Source: an uncultured Collinsella sp. (GTDB lineage: Bacteria; Actinomycetota; Coriobacteriia; Coriobacteriales; Coriobacteriaceae). From it: a stretch of DNA of 64,000 nucleotides. The stretch is from the NCBI GenBank assembly GCA_934647195.1, contig CAKUFD010000010.1, positions 1-64,000 on the forward strand. The letters are read 5' to 3'. Every line of letters begins with the position of its first letter. Positions within the stretch are counted from its first letter, which is position 1. The notes under the pieces are model-generated. The model made no database searches, was not told the origin of the DNA, and worked only from the letters and a program-made list of their open reading frames with translations. The translations under genes and the position numbers were made by a program. Positions 45,564 through 52,930 of this stretch are shown here, piece after piece.

Positions 45564-45580
45564 CCCAAATGGCACTATCG
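45564..45580 (+). promoter_or_regulatory. Conserved upstream box of surface-protein gene 1
   Basis: CCCAAATGGCACTATCG lies 81 bases before the start codon. The paralogous gene has CCCAAATGGCACTACCG 76 bases before its start. A TTGACA follows at 45591-45596. It may be a regulator site or simply duplicated promoter sequence. Confidence 0.45.
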
Positions 45581-45644
45581 GCCGCGCCCGTTGACACGTA
45601 CGCTCAAAGCAGCAGTGCACGCCATATGAGAGATGGGAGCAGCT

Positions 45645-47300
45645 ATGACCACGTTCACGACCCCCACCAAGCATGACCGTCCTGCAGGAACGCACTTCGC
45701 CGATCCCCGCCCGCGCCACCGCGCCGTGCTCGTGCGCGGGAGCTGGCGCCGCGTGACCCGTCGCATCGTCTGCGGCCTGGCATGCGCGCTCACGGTGAGC
45801 TCGCTGCTCATGCCGAGCGTCTCGCTCGCGGCAGAGTGGATTGACGTTGGCGGCAGCACGCACAGCGCCGCAGACGGAGCCGCTGGCGACGGCAGCACCT
45901 GGTCTTGGGATGGCGCCGATGACCTGCAGCTCAACGGCTACAACGGCGGCGGCATCATAGCCGGCGGCAAGCTCAACGTAAGCTACGAGGGCGATAACAA
46001 CATCGCGAGCATGGGTGAGGGCATCACCGCTATCGACGGTACTAGCGAGGACGCAGAGCTCAACATCTCCGGCACGGGCACCCTCACGGTGGAGTCCAAC
46101 GGCGACAGCCTCACCTCCGCAGGCGACCTGAGTATCGGCGGATCCGGCGACATCAGCGTCGACAGCGCTAACGGCGATGGCATCCACACCGAGGGCGACC
46201 TGACCATCGAGGGCACAGGCACGGTCAAGGCCTCCGGAGCATACGGCGGCATCTATGCCAGCGGCGATGTCGCCATCAACACAAACGGAAGCGTCACCGC
46301 CAAGGGCGAGAACTTCCGCGGCATGCACGCCGATGGAGACATGTCCATCACCGGTGGCGGTGTCGTTGAGGCAAAGTCGGAGACAGACGACGGCATCCGC
46401 GCCGAAGGCACGCTCGAAATCTCCAACAGCACCGTTACGGTAAAAGGCACCGAACAGGGCATCTGGGCCTGGAAGGGCCTCACCATCGACAACGCGACGG
46501 TGCGCGCTCACGCCCTGGGAAACTCCACGCGCGACACCTCGATAGCGATCTATACCGATGAAGGCGATATCGTCATCAAGAACGGCTCCCTCGTATATGC
46601 ACTTGCCGAGGGTTTCGAGGGTGCCGGTATCAGCTCGATCAACTACGACGAAGATGGGGCCGGCGGCCGAATCTTTATCAGCGATTCGACCGTCGAGGCG
46701 ATCGGCCGGTATCTCAAGACCGAGGGCCAGCTGCCGCTGCCGCCCATCGCTTATGGCGACAACGACACCCCGCAGATGTACGTAGCCGGGCCCACGTTTG
46801 GCATTCACGTCATGACCGAAAACGCGATCAAGCCTGCAACCATCACGATCACGCGCAGCCGTGTGGTCGCCGAGGGTGAGACCGCGGCGATCCTGGCAAT
46901 CGTCGCCAGTGAAGACGGCAGCGCCATGGGCACGATCAACCTCATCGATAGCATCATCGAAACCCCGGGCGGCGGCCGCGTCTGCGACATTCGCTATGTC
47001 GACGACGCAAACGACGGAGCCACGTTCCTTGCCGGGCAGACCATCGGCACTGCAGAAGACGTTATCGAGGACATGACCAATGATGCGATCGCCAAGCGCG
47101 CCGTCATCGTTCCGGTCGAGGCACCCAAGCCCGAAGCAAAGACCGAGCCGAAGACCATCGCCGCGGCAGCCAAGGGCATCGAGGCAGGCAGCAAGCTCGC
47201 CACCACGGGCGACAGCGCTGCCGCAGGCATCATCGCCGCTAGCATCGCCGGCGTTACCGCGATCGGCGCGGGCGCCCTCACCAGCCGCAAGCGCTCGTAG
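45645..47300 (+). CDS. LAxTG-anchored beta-helix surface protein 1
   Basis: The 551-residue protein has an unusually long, arginine-rich signal peptide of about 60 residues (hydrophobic IVCGLACALTVSSLLMPSVS), then a tandem-repeat region. Repeats of roughly 20-25 residues follow the pattern xGDLTIxGxGxVxA with DGIxAxG, typical of right-handed beta-helices and of the Cthe_2159-like carbohydrate-binding group. The C-terminus has LATTGD, a hydrophobic segment and TSRKRS, a sorting signal of LAxTG type, the motif of class E sortases in high-GC Gram-positives. ATG 45645 follows GGGAGC. Binding of a host or diet polysaccharide is plausible, not shown. The 3' terminator and 5' end are nearly identical to those of the next gene. 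Confidence 0.85.
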   Translation: MTTFTTPTKHDRPAGTHFADPRPRHRAVLVRGSWRRVTRRIVCGLACALTVSSLLMPSVSLAAEWIDVGGSTHSAADGAAGDGSTWSWDGADDLQLNGYNGGGIIAGGKLNVSYEGDNNIASMGEGITAIDGTSEDAELNISGTGTLTVESNGDSLTSAGDLSIGGSGDISVDSANGDGIHTEGDLTIEGTGTVKASGAYGGIYASGDVAINTNGSVTAKGENFRGMHADGDMSITGGGVVEAKSETDDGIRAEGTLEISNSTVTVKGTEQGIWAWKGLTIDNATVRAHALGNSTRDTSIAIYTDEGDIVIKNGSLVYALAEGFEGAGISSINYDEDGAGGRIFISDSTVEAIGRYLKTEGQLPLPPIAYGDNDTPQMYVAGPTFGIHVMTENAIKPATITITRSRVVAEGETAAILAIVASEDGSAMGTINLIDSIIETPGGGRVCDIRYVDDANDGATFLAGQTIGTAEDVIEDMTNDAIAKRAVIVPVEAPKPEAKTEPKTIAAAAKGIEAGSKLATTGDSAAAGIIAASIAGVTAIGAGALTSRKRS

Positions 47301-47356
47301 CGCACAGCGGGGCTTGCGTCCGAAAGGCGCAAACATCGACCCCTCTCCATGTGGAA

Positions 47357-47394
47357 GCGGCCGCCGGAGCTCCCCCTCCGGCGGCCGCGCTTTT
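47357..47394 (+). terminator. Terminator of surface-protein gene 1
   Basis: Perfect 13-bp arms GCGGCCGCCGGAG/CTCCGGCGGCCGC with a 6-base loop are followed by GCTTTT. The same hairpin follows the second paralogue. Confidence 0.85.
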
Positions 47395-47477
47395 GCCTCA
47401 ACCAATCAAATCTGCAACACCGACGACACCCCGACGCAGGCGCGCGTCATTGCTCCATTTCGACGCCACTCAAAGGC

Positions 47478-47544
47478 AAACGCAGCGGAAAATTCCATTT
47501 AGACCCTCATCCGCTAACTCTAAATGGGATTTTCCGCTGCGTTT
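47478..47544. repeat. Palindrome, AAATGGG family (copy 3)
   Basis: Twenty-six-base arms (47478-47503, 47519-47544) pair except for one G-U-type position, around a 15-base loop. The right inner flank TCTAAATGGGATTTTCCGC matches copies 1 and 2; the arms carry GCAGCGG where the others have GCAGA, changed on both sides, so pairing is kept. Confidence 0.75.
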
Positions 47545-47623
47545 AGCACGAAGGCGACAGCTCTCTCACGCACAAGCCCGCATCTCGCCGCTTGCGCTGC
47601 TTTTATTTCCCCATCACACAACG

Positions 47624-47759
47624 AACTTCCTGATTTCAGTAGCAGTATTGCAAATGCTCGAGTAGTCGGCTCCTTTGAGCTTGCGCTAACTGGGATTTTG
47701 TTAGAGAAAAACAGTGTCTACTCGACAAAACGTAATACTGCTACTGAAATCGGAAAGTT
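47624..47759. repeat. Palindromic element D (core shared with 35234-35361)
   Basis: Twenty-six-base arms (47624-47649, 47734-47759) match at 24 positions. An inner stem TCGAGTAG/CTACTCGA (47658-47665, 47718-47725) is set in by 8 bases on each side. The 52-base centre contains CTGGGATTTTG. Core blocks match element C, whereas the outer arms are unrelated. Confidence 0.75.
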
Positions 47760-47867
47760 TCTATCGAACAGACGCCTCTATGGCAGATATTCTCCCCCCC
47801 ACCGCATAGCGTTCGCTGCATTTGGCTCGGAGCCGGCAGGCCTTTCCGCCTTTTAGCCATTTTGGCG

Positions 47868-47884
47868 CCCAAATGGCACTACCG
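47868..47884 (+). promoter_or_regulatory. Conserved upstream box of surface-protein gene 2
   Basis: CCCAAATGGCACTACCG, 76 bases before the start codon, differs at one base from the box upstream of the first paralogue. Confidence 0.45.
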
Positions 47885-47943
47885 CGACCTGAGGACAAGG
47901 CATACGCTCGGAGCAGTAGTGTCCACATGAGATGGGAGCAGTC

Positions 47944-49686
47944 ATGACCAGTTTGTTCACGGATCCCAAAGGCAGCAATCGCGCCGTAGGAGCGCACTTC
48001 GCCGAGCCCCGCCCGCGCCACCGCGCCGTGCTCGTGCACGGGAGCTGGCGCCGCGTGACCCGCCGCATCGTCTGCGGCCTGGCCTGCGCGCTCACGGTGA
48101 GCTCGCTGCTTATGCCGAGTGTCTCGTTAGCGGCCGAGTGGGTCAACGTCGGCGGCACCCAGTACAACGCCGGTACCGCGGCGGGCGACGACGCCGGCAC
48201 CTGGAGCTGGGACGGCGCCGACGACATGAAGCTCAACGGCTACAACGGCGGCGCAATCGAAGCCGAGGGCAAGCTCAACGTCAGTTATTCGGGCAACAAC
48301 ACCGTCACTAACGACGACGGCTGTGGCATCTCGGTCGAGAATGGCGTGAACGAAAATGCCGAGCTCAATATCCAGGGTGGCGCATCCGACACGCTCAACG
48401 TGTCATCTTCCAGCGACGCCATCATCTCTGACGGCGACATCACAATCGTCGGCGCTGGCACCGTCAACGCCACGAGCACCGAGGCCGACGCTATCGATGC
48501 CAAGGGCGATCTCACCATCAAGGGCTCGGGCAACGTCAACGCCACGGGTGATTCGGATGGCATCAGAGCGGACGGCAACGTCACGATTGACAATAGCGGA
48601 ACCGTCACCGCCAAGGCTACCGACGATCAGGGCATCGACGCTAACGAGAACCTCACCATCAAGGGCGGCGGCAAGGTTGAGGCAAGCTCTGTCAAGGACG
48701 AGGCGATCGAGGCCGACGGCAACATCGAGATTTCGGGCGGCAGCCAGGTCAAGGCGAACTCCGAGGAAGACTATGCTGTTGATGCCGAGGGTAGCCTCAC
48801 GGTCACGAACGCCTCCCTTAACGCAAGCGGTGTTGGATATGGCATCTACGTCTACAAGGGCATCACGCTTGATGGCGCGACCGTGACGGTCCGTGCAGGC
48901 GCGGGGAGCGACGAAGTCATCGCCCTCTACACCGACGAGGACGACATCTTCATCAAGAACGGCTCGACCGTAGACGCGTTCGCGGAAGGCAAATTCTCGG
49001 TTGCAATTTCCACCAGAAACTACTACTCCAACGAAGCGGGCGGCCACATCTACATTAGCGACTCCGTTGTCAAGGCTATAGCCCGCTATGCCGAGACCGG
49101 CGGCGATGGCCCCGACCACTACAGCGGCGACCAGGACGGCGAGACTATCCCTGAGTCCAATGGCTTAAACATCGGCATCTTCGCCCAGACCTACGAAGGC
49201 ATCACGCCCGCAACCATCTCGATCGTCCGCAGCAAGGTCACGGCCGAGGGCGACACGGCGGCAATCTTCGCCCTTGCCATGAGCGAGGACGGCGAAGCGA
49301 TCGGCACCATCGAAATCAAGGATGCCATCATCCAGACGCCTGAAGGTGGCAAGGTCATTGACTATCGTCACAAGGAAGAGCTCGGTGACGGCGTCATGTA
49401 CGAGGCGGGCCAAACCATCGGCACGGGCGACGCCGCAATCGACTCCCCCTATAACGAAGCCGTCGCCAAGAAAGCCGTCATCGCACCGCCCGAGGAGACC
49501 AAGCCCGATTCCAAGCCTGAGGGCACGAAGACGACCAAGACCGTCGCGGCCGCAACCGCAGGCGCCAAAACCGCCGGCACGCTTGCAGCAACCGGCGACG
49601 CCTCGAGCGCAGCCATCGCAGCGACCGCCCTTGCGGGAACAGCTGTCATCGCCGCGGGTGCCGTGGTGAGCCGTAAGCGCTCGTAG
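47944..49686 (+). CDS. LAxTG-anchored beta-helix surface protein 2
   Basis: The 580-residue paralogue of the preceding gene has nearly the same long signal region (RPRHRAVLVHGSWRRVTRRI then IVCGLACALTVSSLLMPSVS). The repeat domain follows with units such as GDLTIKGSGNVNATGDSDGI and DGNIEISGGSQVKANSEEDY, again a predicted beta-helix. The sorting signal is LAATGD, a hydrophobic helix and VSRKRS. The repeat region is clearly diverged from copy 1, while the ends are almost identical. ATG 47944 is chosen by analogy and by GGGAGC upstream. Surface display by a class E sortase is inferred; no sortase gene lies in the window. Confidence 0.85.
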   Translation: MTSLFTDPKGSNRAVGAHFAEPRPRHRAVLVHGSWRRVTRRIVCGLACALTVSSLLMPSVSLAAEWVNVGGTQYNAGTAAGDDAGTWSWDGADDMKLNGYNGGAIEAEGKLNVSYSGNNTVTNDDGCGISVENGVNENAELNIQGGASDTLNVSSSSDAIISDGDITIVGAGTVNATSTEADAIDAKGDLTIKGSGNVNATGDSDGIRADGNVTIDNSGTVTAKATDDQGIDANENLTIKGGGKVEASSVKDEAIEADGNIEISGGSQVKANSEEDYAVDAEGSLTVTNASLNASGVGYGIYVYKGITLDGATVTVRAGAGSDEVIALYTDEDDIFIKNGSTVDAFAEGKFSVAISTRNYYSNEAGGHIYISDSVVKAIARYAETGGDGPDHYSGDQDGETIPESNGLNIGIFAQTYEGITPATISIVRSKVTAEGDTAAIFALAMSEDGEAIGTIEIKDAIIQTPEGGKVIDYRHKEELGDGVMYEAGQTIGTGDAAIDSPYNEAVAKKAVIAPPEETKPDSKPEGTKTTKTVAAATAGAKTAGTLAATGDASSAAIAATALAGTAVIAAGAVVSRKRS

Positions 49687-49742
49687 CGCACAACGGGGCG
49701 CACGCCCGAAAGGCGTAAATATCGATCCCTCTCCATGTGGAA

Positions 49743-49779
49743 GCGGCCGCCGGAGCTCCCCCTCCGGCGGCCGCGCTTT
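49743..49779 (+). terminator. Terminator of surface-protein gene 2
   Basis: The hairpin, loop and flanks equal those at 47357-47394, showing that the duplication included the terminator. Confidence 0.85.
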
Positions 49780-49801
49780 CTATCCCCGGGCAGCGTTATT
49801 C

Positions 49802-50698
49802 CTAGATATGACGCCGCAGCGCCTCAACATACGCCTCGCCATAGCGCGTGAGCTGCGAGTTCCTGCGCGTGATCACACCTATCTCCATATACTCGTCCAC
49901 ATCGAGCGGCACAGCGACAATGCTTTCACCGTTAAGCTCGGCCGAGATGACGCCCGAGCAAACGGTGTAGCCGTCCAAGCCGATCACCAGGTTGAAGAGC
50001 GTTGCGCGGTCGCGCACGCGAATGTTCTTGGCACGGTCCAAGGTGGAGAGAATCTCCTCGGAGAAGTAGAACGAATTGAAATCCCCCTGCTCATAGGAGA
50101 GGTAAGGGTAGTCCTGCAAGTCGTCGAGGGTGACACCGCCGCGGCCTGCTAACGGATGCGACGACGAGAGGAAGACATGCGGCTCAGCCCGGAAAAGCGG
50201 CGCGAACTCCAGCTCGTTTTGGCGCAGCATCTTCTCGATTACCTCGCGATTGCGCGAGCTCAGGTATAAGATGCCCAGCTCGCTTTTCATGTGTGAGACA
50301 TCCTCGATAATCTCGTGCGTCTGCTCTTCGCGCAGGGTAAAGTCGTAGCGCGCGGCATCAAACTGGCGGATCACGTCGACAAACGCATTGACCGCAAACG
50401 AGTAGTGCTGGCACGAGACGGAGAAATGCGGCACCTGGCGCGCCTCGCCGCAGTAACGCTCCTCGAGCAGATCGACCTGTTCGAGCACCTGGCGCGCATA
50501 CCCCAAAAAGGTCTCGCCCTCCTCGGTCACCACCACGCCCTTGTTGGAACGCTCGAAAATAGTGACCCCCATCTCGGCCTCCAAGTCGCGGATAGAGGCA
50601 GTGATGGATGGCTGCGAGACAAATAGGCGGCGTGAGGCCTCGGTGATATTGCCGCACTCGGCAACCTTGACGGCATAGATGAGCTGTTGCAGTTTCAT
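49802..50698 (-). CDS. LysR-family transcriptional regulator
   Basis: The 298-residue protein has an N-terminal winged helix-turn-helix (MKLQQLIYAVKVAECGNITE, then SQPSITASIRDLEAEMGVTI) and a C-terminal type 2 periplasmic-binding effector domain. It is divergent from the TPP-riboswitch thi operon, from which it is separated by about 100 bases. LysR proteins often regulate the divergent neighbour, but here the riboswitch already senses thiamine, so the target may be elsewhere. ATG 50698 is the standard family start. The effector is unknown. Confidence 0.88.
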   Translation of the reverse strand: MKLQQLIYAVKVAECGNITEASRRLFVSQPSITASIRDLEAEMGVTIFERSNKGVVVTEEGETFLGYARQVLEQVDLLEERYCGEARQVPHFSVSCQHYSFAVNAFVDVIRQFDAARYDFTLREEQTHEIIEDVSHMKSELGILYLSSRNREVIEKMLRQNELEFAPLFRAEPHVFLSSSHPLAGRGGVTLDDLQDYPYLSYEQGDFNSFYFSEEILSTLDRAKNIRVRDRATLFNLVIGLDGYTVCSGVISAELNGESIVAVPLDVDEYMEIGVITRRNSQLTRYGEAYVEALRRHI

Positions 50699-50800
50699 GG
50701 GCGCGCCCCTCGTGAGATTTCTTGTGCATAAAAGGCCCCCTTATGGTACAACGCGGCAGCGCGAGCCCGCCGCATGGAGTACCATGTAAGCCGCAGATTC

Positions 50801-50895
50801 GATGCAGGGGTGCCGCCACGTACGCGCGAGCAGGCTGAGAGGGCAATGCGCCCAACCCTTTGAACCTGTCAGTTAGCGCTGGCGTAGGGAGCATG
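50801..50895 (+). ncRNA. TPP riboswitch (THI element)
   Basis: The conserved blocks are present in order: AGGGGTGCC (P2), CAGGCTGAGAGGG (P3 strand with CTGAGA), ACCCTTTGAACCTG (P4), and CAGTTAG..CTGGCGTAGGGA (P5 and closing). ATGC/GCAT at the ends form P1. It lies 65 bases upstream of thiM. Binding of thiamine pyrophosphate is expected to shut down thiM, the thiamine-binding protein gene and thiE; no obvious terminator stem follows, so translation control through the thiM ribosome site is likely. Confidence 0.96.
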
Positions 50896-50959
50896 TCCTC
50901 GTGGTTTTGGGACACTGTAGCTTTACGTGCAGCATCCCCAAAAGCCTAGGGAGGCATGC

Positions 50960-51799
50960 ATGATCGAAAAGAACCAGATTGAAGCCGCCGTCGCGGCAGC
51001 TGCGCACAAGGTGCGCGAGACCAACCCCATGGCGGGTTCCATCACCAATACCGTGACCATCGACTTTGTGGCAAACGCCCAGCTCGCCGTAGGCGGCTCG
51101 GCAGCCATGGTCTATCTGCCCGACGAGGGCGAGGCGCTCGTGGCCGCCGGCAACGCCGTCTACCTCAACATGGGAACGCTCTTCCCCATCTACGAGCAGA
51201 CCATCCCCGCAACGGCCAAGGCCGCACACGACGCCGGCAAGGCATGGGTGCTCGACCCGGTGGGCTTGGGCATCGGCAGCCTGCGCACCAAGCTGCTCTC
51301 TGAGCTCAAGCCCTACAAGCCCACCATCGTTCGCGGCAACGCCTCCGAGATTATCGCCCTCGCAAGCCTGTGGGAGCTCCTTGACACCGAAGACGCCCTC
51401 GACCGTCCCCGCGGCGTGGATACCACCGACGGCGTTGACGCCGCACGTGAAGCCGCCGTCACACTTGCGCGCTATACGGGCGGCGCCGTGGTGGTTTCCG
51501 GTGAGGTCGACCTTGTGACCGACGGCGCTACCGTCGTACGCTCGCACGGAGGCAGCGAGCTTATGTCCAAGATCACGGGCTGCGGCTGCTCCCAGGGCGG
51601 CGTGCTCGCCGTCTACGCCACCTGCGCCGATGCCTTTACCGCGGCGGTCGCCGGCACGTCCCACTACAACCTCGCCGGCACACGCGCCGCAGCCGTGGCG
51701 AATGCGCCCGCAAGCTTCAAGGTCGCCTTTATCGACGAGCTCTACCGCGCCACGGGCGAAGAGATCGCCGCGAACCCGATGTGCGTCGAGGAGGCCTAG
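50960..51799 (+). CDS. thiM: Hydroxyethylthiazole kinase ThiM
   Basis: The 279-residue kinase phosphorylates the thiazole alcohol for thiamine salvage. Family stretches are NPMAGSITNTVTIDFVANAQ, WVLDPVGLGIG, VRGNASEI and the ATP-site ITGCGCSQGG, where the cysteine is catalytic. ATG 50960 follows GGGAGG. It is the first gene after the riboswitch, and its stop abuts the next gene. No thiD or thiG lies in the cluster, so the cell appears to salvage rather than build thiazole here. Confidence 0.93.
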   Translation: MIEKNQIEAAVAAAAHKVRETNPMAGSITNTVTIDFVANAQLAVGGSAAMVYLPDEGEALVAAGNAVYLNMGTLFPIYEQTIPATAKAAHDAGKAWVLDPVGLGIGSLRTKLLSELKPYKPTIVRGNASEIIALASLWELLDTEDALDRPRGVDTTDGVDAAREAAVTLARYTGGAVVVSGEVDLVTDGATVVRSHGGSELMSKITGCGCSQGGVLAVYATCADAFTAAVAGTSHYNLAGTRAAAVANAPASFKVAFIDELYRATGEEIAANPMCVEEA

Positions 51800-52108
51800 A
51801 TGAACACGCTTATCGCCGTCGCCATCGCTCCCTGCGGTACGGGCGACGAGCTTTCCGCCGAGGTGGCAGAAGTCGTGCGCGTTATCCGCGAGTCTGGCCT
51901 TCCCAGCCGCACGACCTCGATGTTCACCGAGATCGAGGGCGAGTGGGATGAGGTCATGCAGGTGGTCAAGGACGCCACCTTCGTCTTGGCGGAAAAGGGC
52001 ATCCGCACCGAGGTCGTACTCAAGGCCGACGTGCGGCCGGGCTTCGACCACATGATGGACGGCAAGCTGGAACGCCTGGACGCCCAGCTCAAAGCACAGG
52101 AGGCATAA
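51800..52108 (+). CDS. Thiamine-binding protein (MTH1187/YkoF-like, PF01910)
   Basis: The 102-residue protein begins NTLIAVAIAPCGTGDELSAEV and ends with a C-terminal helix, matching the small Thiamine_BP domain family (MTH1187, YkoF-type). These proteins bind thiamine or its hydroxymethylpyrimidine part and are often in TPP-controlled operons. It may carry a pathway intermediate in the cytoplasm. It sits directly between thiM and thiE with no gap, which supports the role. The biochemical function is not established. Confidence 0.75.
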   Translation: MNTLIAVAIAPCGTGDELSAEVAEVVRVIRESGLPSRTTSMFTEIEGEWDEVMQVVKDATFVLAEKGIRTEVVLKADVRPGFDHMMDGKLERLDAQLKAQEA

Positions 52109-52111
52109 ACC

Positions 52112-52807
52112 ATGAGCATGCGTGACAATCTGGATATCTCGGCGTACTTGGTACTGGGGCCCGAAAACACCCTGGGGCGCCCCGTTGCAGACGTGGTGGA
52201 GCAGGCACTCGACGCCGGCTTTACCTGCATGCAGATTCGCTCCAAGGTCTGCTCCGTGCGCGACCTCATCGAGTACACGGCGCAGGCGGCAAGTGTCATC
52301 GCCCACGCGGGCAAGAGCGACCGGGTGGCACTGCTCATCGACGACCGACTCGACGCGGTGCTCGCCGCCCGCGAGCGCGGCATCAAGTGCGACGGTGTGC
52401 ATGTAGGCCAATCCGACATCCCCGTAGACGTGTGTCGCAAGCTGCTGGGGTCCGACGCCATCGTGGGCCTGTCCGCCCGCTGCGAGGAGATGCTCGAGTA
52501 CGTGAAAACGGCGGATATGAGTCTTGTCGATTACTTGGGTGTCGGCCCCCTGCACGAGACGGCGACCAAGAAAGACGCCGGCCTCACCTCCGACGGCAGC
52601 ATCGTCACGCAGGATTTCGACGACCTGCGCGCCCTGCATGAGGTCAGCCCGCGACCCATCGTCGTTGGCGGCGGCGTGAAAGCTGCAGACCTACCCGCCC
52701 TCAAGGCAACGGGCGTCGAAGGCTTCTTCGTTGTCTCCGCCGTCTGCAGCGCGCCCGATCCGCACGCCGCGGCGGCAGAACTCGTTGAGACTTGGCGCCA
52801 AGCATAG
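52112..52807 (+). CDS. thiE: Thiamine-phosphate synthase ThiE
   Basis: The 231-residue TIM-barrel enzyme joins hydroxymethylpyrimidine diphosphate and thiazole phosphate to thiamine phosphate. Motifs seen: QIRSKVCSVRDLIEYT, LLIDDRLDAVLAA, GVHVGQSD, YLGVGPLHETATK and VVGGGVKAADLPALKATGVEGFFVVSAV. The usual KT near GPIFPTxTK is replaced by GPLHETATK, still with the lysine. ATG 52112 follows AGGAGG. Together with thiM it makes a minimal salvage route, which needs pyrimidine from elsewhere. Confidence 0.93.
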   Translation: MSMRDNLDISAYLVLGPENTLGRPVADVVEQALDAGFTCMQIRSKVCSVRDLIEYTAQAASVIAHAGKSDRVALLIDDRLDAVLAARERGIKCDGVHVGQSDIPVDVCRKLLGSDAIVGLSARCEEMLEYVKTADMSLVDYLGVGPLHETATKKDAGLTSDGSIVTQDFDDLRALHEVSPRPIVVGGGVKAADLPALKATGVEGFFVVSAVCSAPDPHAAAAELVETWRQA

Positions 52808-52848
52808 GACATAGGAAGCACGGGTCAAGCAACCCATACGCATTGATT

Positions 52849-52884
52849 GAGGGTCATCGACGCAGCTCGATGACCCTCTTTTAT
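52849..52884 (+). terminator. Terminator of the thi operon
   Basis: Perfect 12-bp arms GAGGGTCATCGA/TCGATGACCCTC with a 6-base loop are followed by TTTTATT. Confidence 0.9.
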
Positions 52885-52930
52885 TCGCCTAAACGCTCCA
52901 AGAACACCCCGACGGTAACCCCTGTCACGA

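Noticed and set aside
45525..47405. 626-codon minus-strand frame
   Set aside because: Antisense of the first LAxTG surface-protein gene, whose sense frame has a signal peptide, repeats and sorting signal.
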